From Helianthus annuus (Eukaryota > Streptophyta > Magnoliopsida > Asterales > Asteraceae), in contig NC_035437.2 of NCBI RefSeq assembly GCF_002127325.2, forward strand, positions 117,586,561 to 117,650,560: a stretch of 64,000 bases of DNA, read 5' to 3'. Below the pieces are notes generated by a model. It did no database searches. It worked only from the letters and a program-made list of their open reading frames with translations, and was not told the origin of the DNA. Shown here in pieces: positions 10,361 through 22,100 of the stretch (the stretch's first letter is position 1; each line of letters opens with the position of its first letter). The translations under genes and the position numbers were made by a program.

Positions 10361-11236
10361 TGAAGGGCTATGGTCCCAGATCTCGCGTCAGCATCGACCG
10401 CGAGTGACCATTACCCTTATCAAAACCCCCACTAGCTAACAACCTACTTGTGCCCATGCGAGAACGCGTCGACACAAGGGTTGAAACCAATCTATCTAGT
10501 AACGAAGGAGGACTTACATGGAACATAAGAACGGTAGAGTGATGCGACATAGCATCACATCTGGTGTATGAAAACGGAAGTATTCACAGCGATGCGGCCT
10601 CGCACCGCGTCCAGTGAACAGTTCTATCAATACAAGGAAGCTGGATAACAGCAACAGTCACCGCAGGCGACGATGCGGCCAGCACCGCTTTTCGCGTATT
10701 TCTTGATCACTAGCAAGAGACGCGATAACATCAGATGTTACCGCAGGCAGCGATGCGGCTAACACCGCATCCTATACGCTCAACAAGTGGGACTGACACC
10801 ACAGTGCAAGTGGAACCAATGGCAGTCACCTGTCAGGTGTACGGAAGCGACAGACTGACGTGGCGTCGTCTCCACGGCCGACATGTCTGACACACCTGCA
10901 AAGGTGCAGCATGCCGTCAGTCTATCCATCCACCTCCTCCTTCACTCCTCGGCTATAAATATCAACCCCAAACCAGGTTTGAGGTATCTCTTCACAACTC
11001 CCTCACTACTACTACAATCTTACTTTGCTTCCCAAGCAAACTACTGATTCTCACGCCGGAGAGTGGTAACAAGGAGCACCCCCCACCCCATCCTCCTTGT
11101 TACGAATCACGGTTTGTTTCCTTGTGCAGGAGATCAACCCACCGGTGATCCAGCCAGCGATCCTCGAGAGGAAGGGATTAACCCTTCTTGACGAGACCAG
11201 TGAGTTAACCCTGCCCGGTTAACCATTGTTTCATCA
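10361..11236 (+). repeat. 3' LTR of Tat element 1
   Basis: The 876-bp LTR starts TGAAGGGCTATGG after the polypurine tract and ends TTGTTTCATCA; the related LTR at 42026-42675 ends TTGTTTCAACA. A TATA box (CTATAAATAT) is at 10953-10962. Several GATGCGG and ACCGCAT inverted motifs lie at about 10590-10770. The paired copy at 50303-51178 differs at about five bases. The right boundary is inferred from the comparison of the two Tat LTRs, not from a target duplication. Confidence 0.8.
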
Positions 11237-11907
11237 GTCAGGTCGGGTTGTTTCGAAGAAAATGGTCATTTTTAGTCGGAACGGGCTCGGACAAAAATAG
11301 CTACAGGTCCAAATTGGTTATTTTTGAAACAAGAACTAATAATATTTGTCTTAGATTAGGTGTAGTGGGTTATTCCTTCAAAACAAGTATAGTGGGGTAG
11401 AAGACGATAGAATGGGAGAGAGTACAAAGCTCAAAGAGAAGACAAGATTAAGAGAACTATATATGTTGCTGATATAGATCATAATGTGAGTATGAATTCT
11501 CATATTTTCATTCATTTACTTCTTTTGGTGAATGAAAATCTTTCAAATAGTTTTTTTATAAGTGTTAGATTTTTTTTTTCCTTAGGTCACCAAAGATTAA
11601 CTTGCTGCTTTTTTTTAGTACCTATGGACAAGTAACTATTTTTTTTCTTTAAATTTACTTTATTATTGCTAACTTTATGTTGAATTGATTATTTCAACAT
11701 TTTGTATGTCATTACAAAGGTTCTTGACTGTCGAATTTGTGGCGATCCACAGTCGCATTTCTTGAATTTTGCTGATAAGAGTATGTAATACATTTTAGCT
11801 TATAAAGGCTCGTGTTTATTTATGTGTCCCTTTGTGTGCTTCTGTGCTCGACCTCTTTTCCTAGGTGAGAATGGAGTCGACCAATGTAGAAGTTACATAC
11901 ACACACA
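11237..11907. other. AT-rich flank between Tat LTR and Harbinger element
   Basis: No coding, RNA or repeat-family signal was recognised in these 670 bases. They are present unchanged in copy 2 (51179-51848), which shows they were next to the Tat LTR before duplication. They contain T-rich runs near 11560-11650. Confidence 0.5.
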
Positions 11908-12211
11908 TTAGACTACATGGTATGGTGATGGACCATCCTTGGAGGATGATCCGCCACGTAGGCGACACATCATAGTCCTCACTAAGATGGTCCATCCTCC
12001 AAAACTAGAAGGCATGGTAGGATGATCCTAGTCATAGTCCTTCAACACTTTTTATGTTTTTTTTATTTTTTTTATTATTTTATTTTTTTTAACATTTGAC
12101 AAATATACTAATAAAATATTTTCATTAATATTAAACACACATTACATAAATATTAAAAAAAAACATAAACTTAAAAAAAAAAAAAAAGACTTAATAAAAA
12201 TAAACATAAAG

Positions 12212-13143
12212 TTAAATAATTTGATGCTTTTTCATGATGTCGTTTTGTAGTTTTTTCAACATCGAACGTTTCGGCTCGGGTTCGTTCTCGACATTCATCA
12301 TCATTATTTCCCATTCCTTAAGCCGAATTTTTTCATCGGAGATTCGGATTTTCTCATTCGACAATCGGACCTTTTCTTTTAACTTCTCGTCCGATGCACG
12401 ACTTTTTTCTTCGACGGCCCGCTCCTTCGCCTTCGACTTTTGGGCCGATATGTCGTTGTACACTTTTAGGTGTTCCATAAACTCAACCATGTTCGGGTCC
12501 ACCGTTTCCTTTCCTTTTCCCTTGGCCCGCTCCTTTTTTGTTTTGTCTCGGCCCGGTGGACGCTCGGGTTCACGTACGTTATACTCGTCTTCGTCATAGT
12601 CGGCGTCATCATTTAAGTTAATGTGACACCTCGCGTCCGATCCACCGGCGCTTAAACTACCCGTTTCCGATGTTTTTTGGCGTTTCGCCATCGCCACCTC
12701 GTTAGGAATGGGCGCCCATTTTGGGTCGTCTTTTACAACCATCCACGCGCGAACGTGAGGAAAGTTGGAACCATGATTTTGCTTATACTTTTCCAATGCC
12801 ATTTTGAACACATCCTCGTCGTTCCACCCGCTACGGGGGGTGTGGGGATCGGTTGGGGTTGAACGGGGGGTGTGGGGATCGGTTGAGGTTGAACGGGTGG
12901 AAAGTTCCAAGCACCCCGCATCATCATTTGTTGAAGAGCTTGATTTTGGGAGATTTGAGTGAATTGGTTGGGCGATTGTTGGAATGACGCAAACGCGTTC
13001 GATGAAAATTGGGAGAATTGGTTCGGTTCTAGCGTTGGATAATATCCCGGAACCGAAAAAACATTTGGTTGGGTCGGATTGGTGGGAGTATTCGGGTTGT
13101 TCGAAGGAGTGTTGGGAGTATCCGGGTTGTTGAACGGATCCAT
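12212..13143 (-). pseudogene. Harbinger ORF1-like (NAM-associated domain) protein, missing its SANT/Myb domain
   Basis: The ATG at 13143 begins MDPFNNPDTP and a Pro/Asn/Gln-rich N-terminus of about 100 residues. A second frame carries the C-terminal part, from SGWNDEDVFKMALEKY through an acidic patch and a long Glu/Lys/Arg-rich helix to the stop at 12212. This C-terminus is the NAM-associated type common in plant PIF/Harbinger ORF1 proteins, often misnamed glutathione S-transferase T3-like. The Trp-rich SANT/Myb DNA-binding domain expected between the two halves is absent. The join falls in a short tandem repeat of about 30 bp (GAACGGGGGGTGTGGGGATC at 12830-12900) and the halves are out of frame. 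The simplest reading is an internal deletion. Copy 2 at 52148-53079 has the same structure. Confidence 0.7.
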
Positions 13144-13185
13144 GAAAATTATGTGGAAGAAGGTTGAGAGTGTAGTGGAAGAGAG

Positions 13186-13813
13186 TGTAGGTCCCTTTTC
13201 TCGGAGGATCGAGAACAAACCTAAACCTTGTTATACTAACCCACTAGCGAGTGCGGAATCCAAGCTAGCGGGCAAACCGGGATGATGCAAGAACAAACAC
13301 AAGAACACACAAAGTTCACCGATTAACACCACTGTATTAATACGTATGAAGGTTTACGGTTACAAGCACAATGTTTACAATCTTGTTTGCAAACTCTCTA
13401 AAATGTGTGTGTGTGTGTGTTTTCCAGCAGAGTTTCTCTAACTCTCCAAATGTGCATCTCTCTAACACTAACACACTGCATGGGTATTTATACCCATACA
13501 TAACAGGTCTGTCCGAAGGATTCGACAGATGGTCCGAAGGATCATCTGTCGATGACAATGTGTCCGAAAGATCAGCATGGACATCGAAGGATCATCCTTC
13601 GATGCCTAATGGTCGAACCATGGTCGAACCATATCTTTCGAGCACCTCGAAGGATCAGTTGTATCCTTCGAGGCTATCCTTCGATCCAGACAACATCATG
13701 TTGTCCAAGTCAAACTAGGAGGATAGTTGACTTGGTCAACTTACAGACTGACTTAGGACATCATTTTTATACAGACCGAATACAGACAAAGTACAGACAC
13801 AAGTGCACCAACA
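13186..13813 (-). repeat. 3' LTR of copia-1
   Basis: 628 bp, TGTAGGTCCC to GCACCAACA read on the plus strand. It has a TG microsatellite near 13402-13425, a TATA box (TATTTATA on plus, 13485-13492) inside the inverted repeat GGGTATTTATACCC, and about nine CGAARGAT-type motifs in both orientations at 13513-13690. It differs from the 5' LTR by four substitutions and 2 bp. Confidence 0.93.
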
Positions 13814-15713
13814 AACTCCCCCTTGGCTGTAGCTTTGTCTTGATCTTGTCTTGATCTTCTATAGATGTAGACCTGTCTTGAACTTCGACGGTCTTTGATC
13901 TTCGAGTTTCCAAAACTCTGATGTCCTTTTAAGTCTTCATAGTCGGAGGATCTTCAAAGTCTTCACGTCTTGAAAGCAGAGAGTGTACCAACAAACTACC
14001 CGTATTGTGTAGAAAGTGTGTTGACAAACTCCCCCTTAACATAAGCTCCCCCTTGAGTTATGCTCGTGAAATACTTTAACTTTATGAAGTGAGATCCTTG
14101 TGGTGTTGATAATGGTCAGCGGCAACTCGATCATCTTCATCAGTTGAGTGCCTTCACGTTGTGTCTTCATCCCGAAGCTTGTCATCGACCATGTTCTCCT
14201 AGCCTTTAGAATCTGCACATTCAAGAAATCTAAACGCGTAATGAGAACAACTGCTTGGAATAGTTAGTATAACCAAGAGACACACGAATGACCATGTCAT
14301 AATCAAACACCGTCCGACAGTTTGAAAGTTTAATAAATTTGTCAATTTAAGCCTTTAACTTTCAAAACCAGGCAAAATTTCGACCGTTTATGAAGATTTA
14401 GTCAGTTTGGTTTTCGTTCAGGTTTCAAGTAACGAAGTCTCGAGCTCCAACATCGTACGATCGAAAATAAAGTAGAAAGAAAATCTTTTTGGCTTTTATA
14501 AAGTTTATATTAAAACACAGATTTTAGGTGTGTTTTTGAAATTAAAAGACAACAATTTAAAATCCTTTGAGTGTTATCAAACGACATCACCGCTAATGTC
14601 GTGCTGATATGCACCAAACGACGAAACTGTTTAAAAAGAAAACAATAAAAGTTAAGCAGTAAATAAATAAATATATACAAACATTCTTTTTGCGAGTTTC
14701 GAGGGTAAGAGAATCATATCAGTGTACGGTCATGCCAAAACACTCTTGTTGTTCAGTTAGTTAACATTAAGATAAGCATCCTATAACAATTATCGGTATT
14801 GTTGTCCACTTAAACTCAACTTATCAGATGTAATCATGGCGAGGGGATACGTTAAGGTATGATTTATACTTACCGACCGGTGTTCATCCACATCACGACA
14901 CATTCCCGTATCAAGGTATGCACGAGAGTTCATCTTACCGGTGAGTATACCGATTATCATCTGTTTGACCGTATAAATTGTGAGATACTCACTTATTTTG
15001 ATTTGAAAACAAGTCCTATGTGATATAATCACTTATTGATGAGGAACTTGATTTTCGTATGCATGAGGGCACAGGTGCAAGTTCGTGAACAGGTCAGTAC
15101 TTCCGTACAGCAGAGAGACGAACTTGACACCCGGATAAATGTGATATTTTATCACTTATTTGTTTTGGACATGTGATTGTTTATCACTTATTGAGGTCGA
15201 ATGCAGTATGCAATATGTACACGTATGTATAGTATCATGGAAGATCTAGACTTGCGTCCCCGTTATTTTTCGGTAAAAGATACAACCATGATACTCAGAT
15301 GATAAACAGCATAAAGACCGAATATCTCAGAACCTCGGCAATCTATCAAACGAAATTTCGGTACTAAGACCATATGCCAATGAATGGTTCCCACCTGGTC
15401 TTCAGTCGATTAAGATTTATATCACCCTGCACACTTTAAAATGATTGTGAGCCTACCGATACATCTTATATAGAGCTGCTTATCGTTTTGCATTTAAGGT
15501 TTAAAGAGGTTTGGATAGACCACTGATGTACTATCATTTTCTCTTTTGCTCGCCAGGAAACTCATTTTTGATTTTCTATTGTTTTTGTGTTTTTGAATTT
15601 TTCGATGTTTTTGTATTTTTCGATTTTTGGATTTACTCCCCCTAAAATCAACAAACTAAGATAAATTTAAAAACACACAAAGATATTTACAAAAATGATT
15701 TTCCGATGTTGGT
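13814..15713 (-). other. copia-1 3' noncoding region with polypurine tract
   Basis: About 1.9 kb separate the pol stop from the LTR. The polypurine tract AAGGGGGAG (plus 13816-13824) touches the LTR. Similar AAGGGGGAG tracts recur at about 14030-14040 and 14051-14060, and a further CTCCCCCT is near 15637. No env-like or other long frame is present. The part 14550-15713 is nearly identical to 55290-56455 of the second copia element, including repeated TGTGATATxATCACTTAT-like hairpin motifs at 15018-15035 and 15140-15200. Conservation here exceeds that of gag, so the region may hold packaging, priming or regulatory structure. Confidence 0.7.
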
Positions 15714-18700
15714 TTACTCTTGCTTGACCTTAATGCCATTTACCAATAATAAGAAGTCAAATCTAGATTTGTCAAAAGCTTTGGTAAATAAGTCGGCACG
15801 TTGGTCATCGGTGTGGACCTTAACAACATCGATTAGCCTTTTCTCAAAGCAATCACGTATGAAGTGATATTTGATTTCGATGTGTTTGGTCTTTGAATGC
15901 TGCACAGGATTTTTAGTGATATCTAAAGCAGCAGAATTATCAACGTAAATAGGAGTAGTTAGGAATTCAAAACCGTAGTCCCGCAATTGTTGTTGGATCC
16001 AAAGAACTTGTGAACAACAACTTGAGGCAGCAATGTATTCAGCTTCGCATGTTGATGTAGCGACACACGTCTGCTTCTTGCACTGCCATGTGACTAGGCG
16101 ATTTCCTAAAAACTGACATCCAGCAGTTGTGGATTTGCCGTCGATTTTACATCCGCCAAAATCAGAATCACTGAATGCAACCAAGTCAAAGTTATTATCC
16201 CTAGGATACCACAGACCGGTGTCTGGATAAGCCTTCAAATAACGAAAAATCCTTTTGACAGCTGCAAGATGTGAGGCCTTCGGGTTAACTTGATATCTGG
16301 CGAGCAGGCACGTTGGGTACATTATATCTGGCCTTGATGCTGTGAGGTACATAAGGGATCCGATCATCGCGCGATAGTATGAAGGGCTAACAGGTTCACC
16401 CTTCAGGTCAGGAGTAATTCCATGATTAGTTGGCAGTGGGGTACCAATGGGCGTTGCATCGGACATCTGGAACCGGCTCAAGATGTCTCCAACATATTTT
16501 GTCTGATGGATGAATATCCCAGACTCCGTCTGTTGTACTTGTAGGCCCAAAAAGAAATTCATTTCCCCCATAGCACTCATCTCGAACTTATCCTGCATGA
16601 TGCGCTCGAAATTCCTACACAAAACATCATTAGTAGAACCAAATATAATATCATCAACATATACCTGTACCAGAAGAAGATCTCCATCTTGTTCTTTGAT
16701 GAAGAGAGTACAATCGATAAGACCTCTTCGAAAACCGTTCTCCAGCAGATATGTAGATAAGGTTGCATACCAAGCTCGTGGCGCTTGATGAAGACCATAG
16801 AGAGCTTTGTTGAGCAACCAAACCCGATCGGGATGGACAGGATCTTCAAAACCTGGAGGCTGTTCGACATATACCTCTTCTTCAACCACACCATGTAGAA
16901 ATGCACTTTTGACGTCCATCTGGTAAACCTTGAATCCTTTGAATGAGGCATAAGCCAGAAAGATCCGAATAGCTTCCAGACGTGCAACTGGTGCATAGAC
17001 TTCGTTGTAGTCGATTCCCTCTATCTGACGAAAACCTTGAACGACTAAACGAGCTTTGTTCCGAATAACCACTCCACGGTCGTCTTTCTTGCATTTGAAG
17101 ACCCATCGAGTGCCAATCTTCTTGTAGTTCTCAGGTTTTTCAACAAGCTTCCAAACACCCAGCTTGTGAAATTGCTGTAATTCTTCCTGCATGGCTTCAA
17201 CCCAAGCACTGTCTTTCAATGCTTCTTTCCACGACTTTGGTTCTTCTTGTGACACGTAGCACGCGAAGGACCAGTCATTCTGTTGGCCAGATTCTCTTAT
17301 AGCTGAATACAAACCAGCATTCCGGTTGTTTCTCAGCTGATTACGCGTCTGCACTCCGCGATGGACATCTCCTATGATATTCTGCTGGGGATGGGTATCG
17401 TGAATCCTCATTTCAGGATTATCCGGTACACGAGCATTGATACCCAAATTATTCAAATTAAGATCAACAACCAACTCCACACCAGGAATGTGGTTAGAGG
17501 TGGATGCATTCCCTTCAGCAGTATCGATATTCTGCGTATGAGGTGTATCACCAGAGGCACCTTGAACAGGAGCAGCTGGAGCTGAAGATCCTTCGGCTGC
17601 ATCATGATATTCATCATCTTCAGAAGAGTCATTATAATCAGCAGCATCTTCATAAACCTCATTTTGAACCATATTGTTGACTGACGAAGAAGCTTGAGGG
17701 TCAACAACAATAGGTCTAACCAATGGCGAGACAGCAGCGTTGTCACTTTCCAACAACATTCGAGCCGCTGCTGATTCTTCGTCAAAGGTTGGCAGATTAA
17801 AGGAGTCAAATAGCCCATCATAATCGAACATCCACGGATCACCCGGAGCCCTAACAGGACTCGTGTACCTTTGAACCCTAACTTCGCTCCATAGCTCAAT
17901 CTTCTTGGTAGCTAGATTCCAAACACGAAAATTAGGAGTAGCATATCCAAGGAAGAAACCCTCGATAGCTTTTGCACCAAACTTTCCATCCGGCTCAATC
18001 ATCGTACAGGGAGCACCAAACGGTTCAAGGTAAGAAAGATCCGGTTTCCTTCTCTGAAGGAGTTCGAAACAAGTCTTGCCATGTCTCTTAACTGTAAGAA
18101 CTCTGTTCAACGTGTAGCATGCAGCCGATACAGCCTCCCCCCAGAATTGAATAGGGAGTTCCGACTCTACTAACATTGTTCTTGCAGTTTCAATAATAGT
18201 TCGATTCTTCCTCTCAGCGACACCATTTTGTTGTGGAGTATAACGAGAACTGTACTCATGAAGAATGCCTTTAGAAGTACAAAACTCATCCATAACTTGA
18301 TTCTTGAATTCAGTTCCATTGTCGCTTCGGATCCTTTTCACTTTCAACGTATAGAGATTCTCCAACATTGTAAGAAGATCCTTGAGGATGCCAGGAGTTT
18401 CACTTTTGTGTGCCATAAAAGATACCCAAGAAAATCTAGAGTAGTCATCAGTAACTACTAAACAATAAGCATCACCAAACGTTGTCTTGTGCTTCATAGG
18501 TCCAAAAAGGTCCATATGAAGACGTTCGAGAGGCATGCTAACAGTGTTGATTTTCTTCAAGGGGTGAGACTTCTTTGTTTGCTTCCCCTTTTGGCACGAG
18601 ACACAGATATCTTGCAAATGAAAACTTCTCACAGGCACACCATTCACAAGATTATTTTTCACCAAATGGTTCATTTTTCTCAAATGAATGTGTCCCATTC

Positions 18701-19160
18701 TCCTGTGCCAAGATATAGACTCCTTTTCTGTGGCTTTTGAGACAAAACACGTAACTTGTGCAGATGTTGTAATCGCTTGGCTCATGTCGAGAATATAAAG
18801 ATCATTAACTCTCGGAGCCGATAAGAGAATCCATTCTTGTGGAATTTTGAATCCAGGTTTCAGCACATAGCAGCCAGCGTCATCAAAAATCACTGAGAAT
18901 TTTTTATCGCAGATTTGCGACACACTGAGAAGATTGTGATCAATTTGCTTCACATAATTGATCTTGTCAAAGCACACGATACCATTGGAGATACTTCCTT
19001 CTCCAGTGATGTACCCGCCTTTATCACCCGCAAAAGCAACATACCCTCCTCTGATATTTCTCACGTCGTATAGGAGCCGTAAGTCGCCAGTCATGTGCCT
19101 GGATGCTCCACTATCAACAATCCAATGACTATTAATAGTTCCTCCTAGAACATCCTGCAC
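15714..19160 (-). CDS. copia-1 pol: protease, integrase, reverse transcriptase, RNase H
   Basis: A 1148-codon frame. Its first codon in the open stretch is GTG at 19160, directly after a TGA in the same frame, so it probably has no own start and is expressed as a fusion. Protease: [12 protein letters not shown] (about residue 15). GAG-pre-integrase with [15 protein letters not shown] and CVSCQKGKQ (about 150-195). Integrase D-D-E in HMDLFGP (213), SDNGTEF (280) and [10 protein letters not shown] (312). Reverse transcriptase from about 650 with YVDDIIFGS at about 833. RNase H with [13 protein letters not shown] (998), CEAEYIAAS and VDNSAALD. All catalytic motifs are intact. It makes and integrates the element DNA in virus-like particles. 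The last ~500 residues differ at only about 14 positions from the second copia element. Confidence 0.95.
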   Translation of the reverse strand: MQDVLGGTINSHWIVDSGASRHMTGDLRLLYDVRNIRGGYVAFAGDKGGYITGEGSISNGIVCFDKINYVKQIDHNLLSVSQICDKKFSVIFDDAGCYVLKPGFKIPQEWILLSAPRVNDLYILDMSQAITTSAQVTCFVSKATEKESISWHRRMGHIHLRKMNHLVKNNLVNGVPVRSFHLQDICVSCQKGKQTKKSHPLKKINTVSMPLERLHMDLFGPMKHKTTFGDAYCLVVTDDYSRFSWVSFMAHKSETPGILKDLLTMLENLYTLKVKRIRSDNGTEFKNQVMDEFCTSKGILHEYSSRYTPQQNGVAERKNRTIIETARTMLVESELPIQFWGEAVSAACYTLNRVLTVKRHGKTCFELLQRRKPDLSYLEPFGAPCTMIEPDGKFGAKAIEGFFLGYATPNFRVWNLATKKIELWSEVRVQRYTSPVRAPGDPWMFDYDGLFDSFNLPTFDEESAAARMLLESDNAAVSPLVRPIVVDPQASSSVNNMVQNEVYEDAADYNDSSEDDEYHDAAEGSSAPAAPVQGASGDTPHTQNIDTAEGNASTSNHIPGVELVVDLNLNNLGINARVPDNPEMRIHDTHPQQNIIGDVHRGVQTRNQLRNNRNAGLYSAIRESGQQNDWSFACYVSQEEPKSWKEALKDSAWVEAMQEELQQFHKLGVWKLVEKPENYKKIGTRWVFKCKKDDRGVVIRNKARLVVQGFRQIEGIDYNEVYAPVARLEAIRIFLAYASFKGFKVYQMDVKSAFLHGVVEEEVYVEQPPGFEDPVHPDRVWLLNKALYGLHQAPRAWYATLSTYLLENGFRRGLIDCTLFIKEQDGDLLLVQVYVDDIIFGSTNDVLCRNFERIMQDKFEMSAMGEMNFFLGLQVQQTESGIFIHQTKYVGDILSRFQMSDATPIGTPLPTNHGITPDLKGEPVSPSYYRAMIGSLMYLTASRPDIMYPTCLLARYQVNPKASHLAAVKRIFRYLKAYPDTGLWYPRDNNFDLVAFSDSDFGGCKIDGKSTTAGCQFLGNRLVTWQCKKQTCVATSTCEAEYIAASSCCSQVLWIQQQLRDYGFEFLTTPIYVDNSAALDITKNPVQHSKTKHIEIKYHFIRDCFEKRLIDVVKVHTDDQRADLFTKAFDKSRFDFLLLVNGIKVKQE

Positions 19161-19176
19161 ATGTCAAATAAACACA

Positions 19177-22100
19177 TCAGTTGAGAATGGGGACCCAAGC
19201 CTTAGTGGTCTTGGGTCGTCCCTTGGCATCACGATACGTAAGCTCTATCTCTTGATGGTTTTCAAGAACAACTGCTCCCCCTGAATTGTCACCCGACTTA
19301 GGTAACCAAGTTTGTCTTTGCCTACCAGTTTTTGAAGATTCTGGTTTTACAGGTTGTGACACTCTTGGTTCCTTTTGAACTGTTTTAACTTCAGATTTTA
19401 AAGCTTTTTCAACAGTTTTTATGTTCTTACGTCGTTGTTTAGTTTCTTGTTCTTTTACAGTTCGTTTATCTTGTTTAGGTGAAACTGACCGACGTTGAGG
19501 GTGAACTGCTTCAGGTGGAGCCTTTTCAACCAACTTCTTCTTTGGAGCATTTGGGCAATTTATGATAATGTGCCCAATTTCTCCACATTTGAAACAAGTT
19601 CTCCTTTCAACAGACTTAGGAGAACTTGATCGACTACCAGATGTTGAACTTGTAGAACCTGAGGTACTTGCTCTTTCATCACACCCGTTTGTGTGTTGGG
19701 TGTAATTGTTATCACTGTTTCGTTTCAAAATTTTGACTTGTTGCACAAAATCATTGTTTGATTTGTTTTCAAAAGTCTCAATTTTATCTGTACCTCTTGA
19801 TGCTACAAATTTTACATCTTTTCCTTTCTTCATGTAACGAGCTCCTTTTGATTCAACTTTAGCCTTTGGCTTTGGAGCTCGTTGTGGTTGTTTACCCTTA
19901 GAAGCAGTAGGTTGTCGAGTGATTGGAGATTTTTGATTACCAAATTGTTTCCTAACCTCAGCCTTAGGAACTGGATCACATTGTGTTACCACAATTCCTG
20001 GAAGTGTTTTTCCCAAAAATCTGTTTGTATTGTCTTCAAAGACTTTGTCAATCAAAGATTTATTTACATTTTTAATTGGAAAAACATGATCTGAGTAGAT
20101 TTTATTATCTCCAACCAAAGTGTACAACCCATTACTGCTTTTAACAGTAGACACACCTGTCTTATCAACCTTGACAGGATCAATCACTTGCTTCTCAACA
20201 GATGGAACCTCAGGAGTATCAGGATCACAAAGGATGTGATTCTCTCGTGGAATATCTACTCCTTTCATCTTGCTAAGTGATTTATCCTGATCACTTACAG
20301 CCACATCTGATTCATCATCCGATGTCTCATAGTCCTCGATAATTGGAGGACTTTGTTTCATGGATGGTGAAGTTTCTGGTTCCTTAGGGGCTGTGTTTGA
20401 AGAACTGTCCGATTTGAACCCTAGGCCAGTAGAAAATTCCTCAAAGTTCAAAGGCACACTGGGTTCATACCGAGGCATTTCCTCTTCATCGGGCATCTTG
20501 GTATAGTTGTCCATCAAAGGGGGTGGACACGCCTTATACCCTACACCTTTTACGTTACCCTTCAGTTGTTGAACGTCTATGATGTGATCAAGCACAAATC
20601 GGGAGTTAGAATAACTATCCAATTTCTGTTTGATCGCATCATGCTTGCATTGGGCAATGGCTAATTGCTTCTTAGTTTCTTCCACAAGATTAATGTATTC
20701 GTTTATACTTACTTGTTTGTGGTAAACTACTTTGTTAACCTCGGACACATTTTTCTTTAATGTTTCTATTACAGATTTAAATTCTTTTTCATTCCGGGTT
20801 AAAGCCATGTTTGCCTCTTGGCATTTTGACAGTTCAATAACCAAATTCTGATTATGACTATGAAGCGTTTCTGATTCAAGCTTCATCTCTGCACATGATT
20901 TACAAATACTAGGAGCAGGAGGTTCAGAAGTTACCTGACTAGTAGAGGCTGAACCATTTGCCATAAAGGCAGTTTGAAAAGAAAAAGCTCCATCTTCAGA
21001 GAATAGCTTTTCCATTTCCATTGATGTAGCAGCAGCCTTCCTAATCAGAATTGATTTCTGACATTTAAGCTCATCAGCTTCATTCAGAAGATCCTGAATA
21101 TCTTCACCTTCTTCCTCCTCATCAGGCTCTGAGTGATTATCCCCAGAAACAGAGCCTTCTTCATCCGAACTGCCCGAATAACCAGAACTGTCATCGCTCC
21201 CAGAAGATTCTTCTTTATGAACCTGCTCGATAACCTTCGCATACAATGCAGTTCCACTTCCCTGATCACCATCACCAAACTGCACTGACCAGTCACATCC
21301 TTCATCAGCTTGAACAGCTAAAGCCCGATTGTGATTGGTAGCTCCAGGCTGTCCCTGATTGTTGTTCACTGCCACCATCCTCCGTTCACGGTTTTCTTGT
21401 TGGGCATTCACATTCGTCTGGTTTCTGAAAGGGTTGTGATTGCCGTGTTTTGTTGGTCGAGTGCACTCACGTTTAAAGTGCCCTTTCTCGCCACAGTTAA
21501 AGCACGTGACGGCATTAATATCAAACCCATACTTCGTGTTTTTCTTTCCTTCCAACGAAGTTCTTCCAGTTCGTGCCATGAAATCTTTTGCCCTTCTAAC
21601 CGCACTAGCAAAAGCCCATTTAATATCCATCAACTCCATTTCTTCCTTGTCGATCTGATCATAATCTTCATTGGTCATGTTGATGTTTCCAAGCTGACCA
21701 GCTACCAAACCACAGTAAGCACTGACCATGGTGTTGATAATTTCCATATGTTCCTTAGCAACTTCAATGCTAAGGTGTGAAAGATTTGAGTTGTCGACTC
21801 GGATCGTGTGATGACTTTGTGGCTGAGGTTGAGGATTGCTTGTGTAGTGAGCTTGCTGTTGTTGTTGTTGAGGTTGTGGTTGTGGCTGTGTTGGAACAGG
21901 AATGTAAGACCTCGGATCGAATTGAGGTTGTGGTGGAGCAGCTGTTGATTGAGGAAATGGAAAGGAACTTGTATTGGACACAAAAGCAGTTTGAAGCTTC
22001 GGTTGCTGAACAGAACTAGCTGAAGGACCAAAACCAGGCAAATACATTTCTGTATTCTGAGGAGCTGGAGCACGCCTTGCTTTCCTAATTTCTTCATCAT

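Larger units (their letters stand above)
1..11236 (+). mobile_element. Ty3/gypsy LTR retrotransposon, Tat group (5' end outside window)
   Basis: The order on the plus strand is gag tail, protease, reverse transcriptase, RNase H, a second RNase H, integrase, a long region with an antisense gene, a polypurine tract at 10349-10360 and one LTR at 10361-11236. Two RNase H domains in tandem, no chromodomain after integrase, and an antisense gene of the 'putative gypsy type transposase' family downstream of pol are together typical of the plant Tat/Ogre/Retand group. The 5' LTR, primer site and gag start lie before base 1, so target-site duplications cannot be checked. pol carries frameshifts, so this copy is not autonomous. 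The part from 5435 onward is duplicated at 45377-51178. Confidence 0.9.

Noticed and set aside
10361..11236. Treating this LTR as a 5' LTR of a new element
   Set aside because: No primer binding site follows it, a polypurine tract precedes it, and its flank is ordinary DNA shared in both duplicates.
11560..12200. Homopolymer length differences between duplicate copies
   Set aside because: Runs of T and A vary by a few bases; they are typical slippage or sequencing noise and not informative for dating.
13825..15713. env-like ORF downstream of copia pol
   Set aside because: No frame above about 80 codons with membrane features is present in either element; conservation is at DNA level only.
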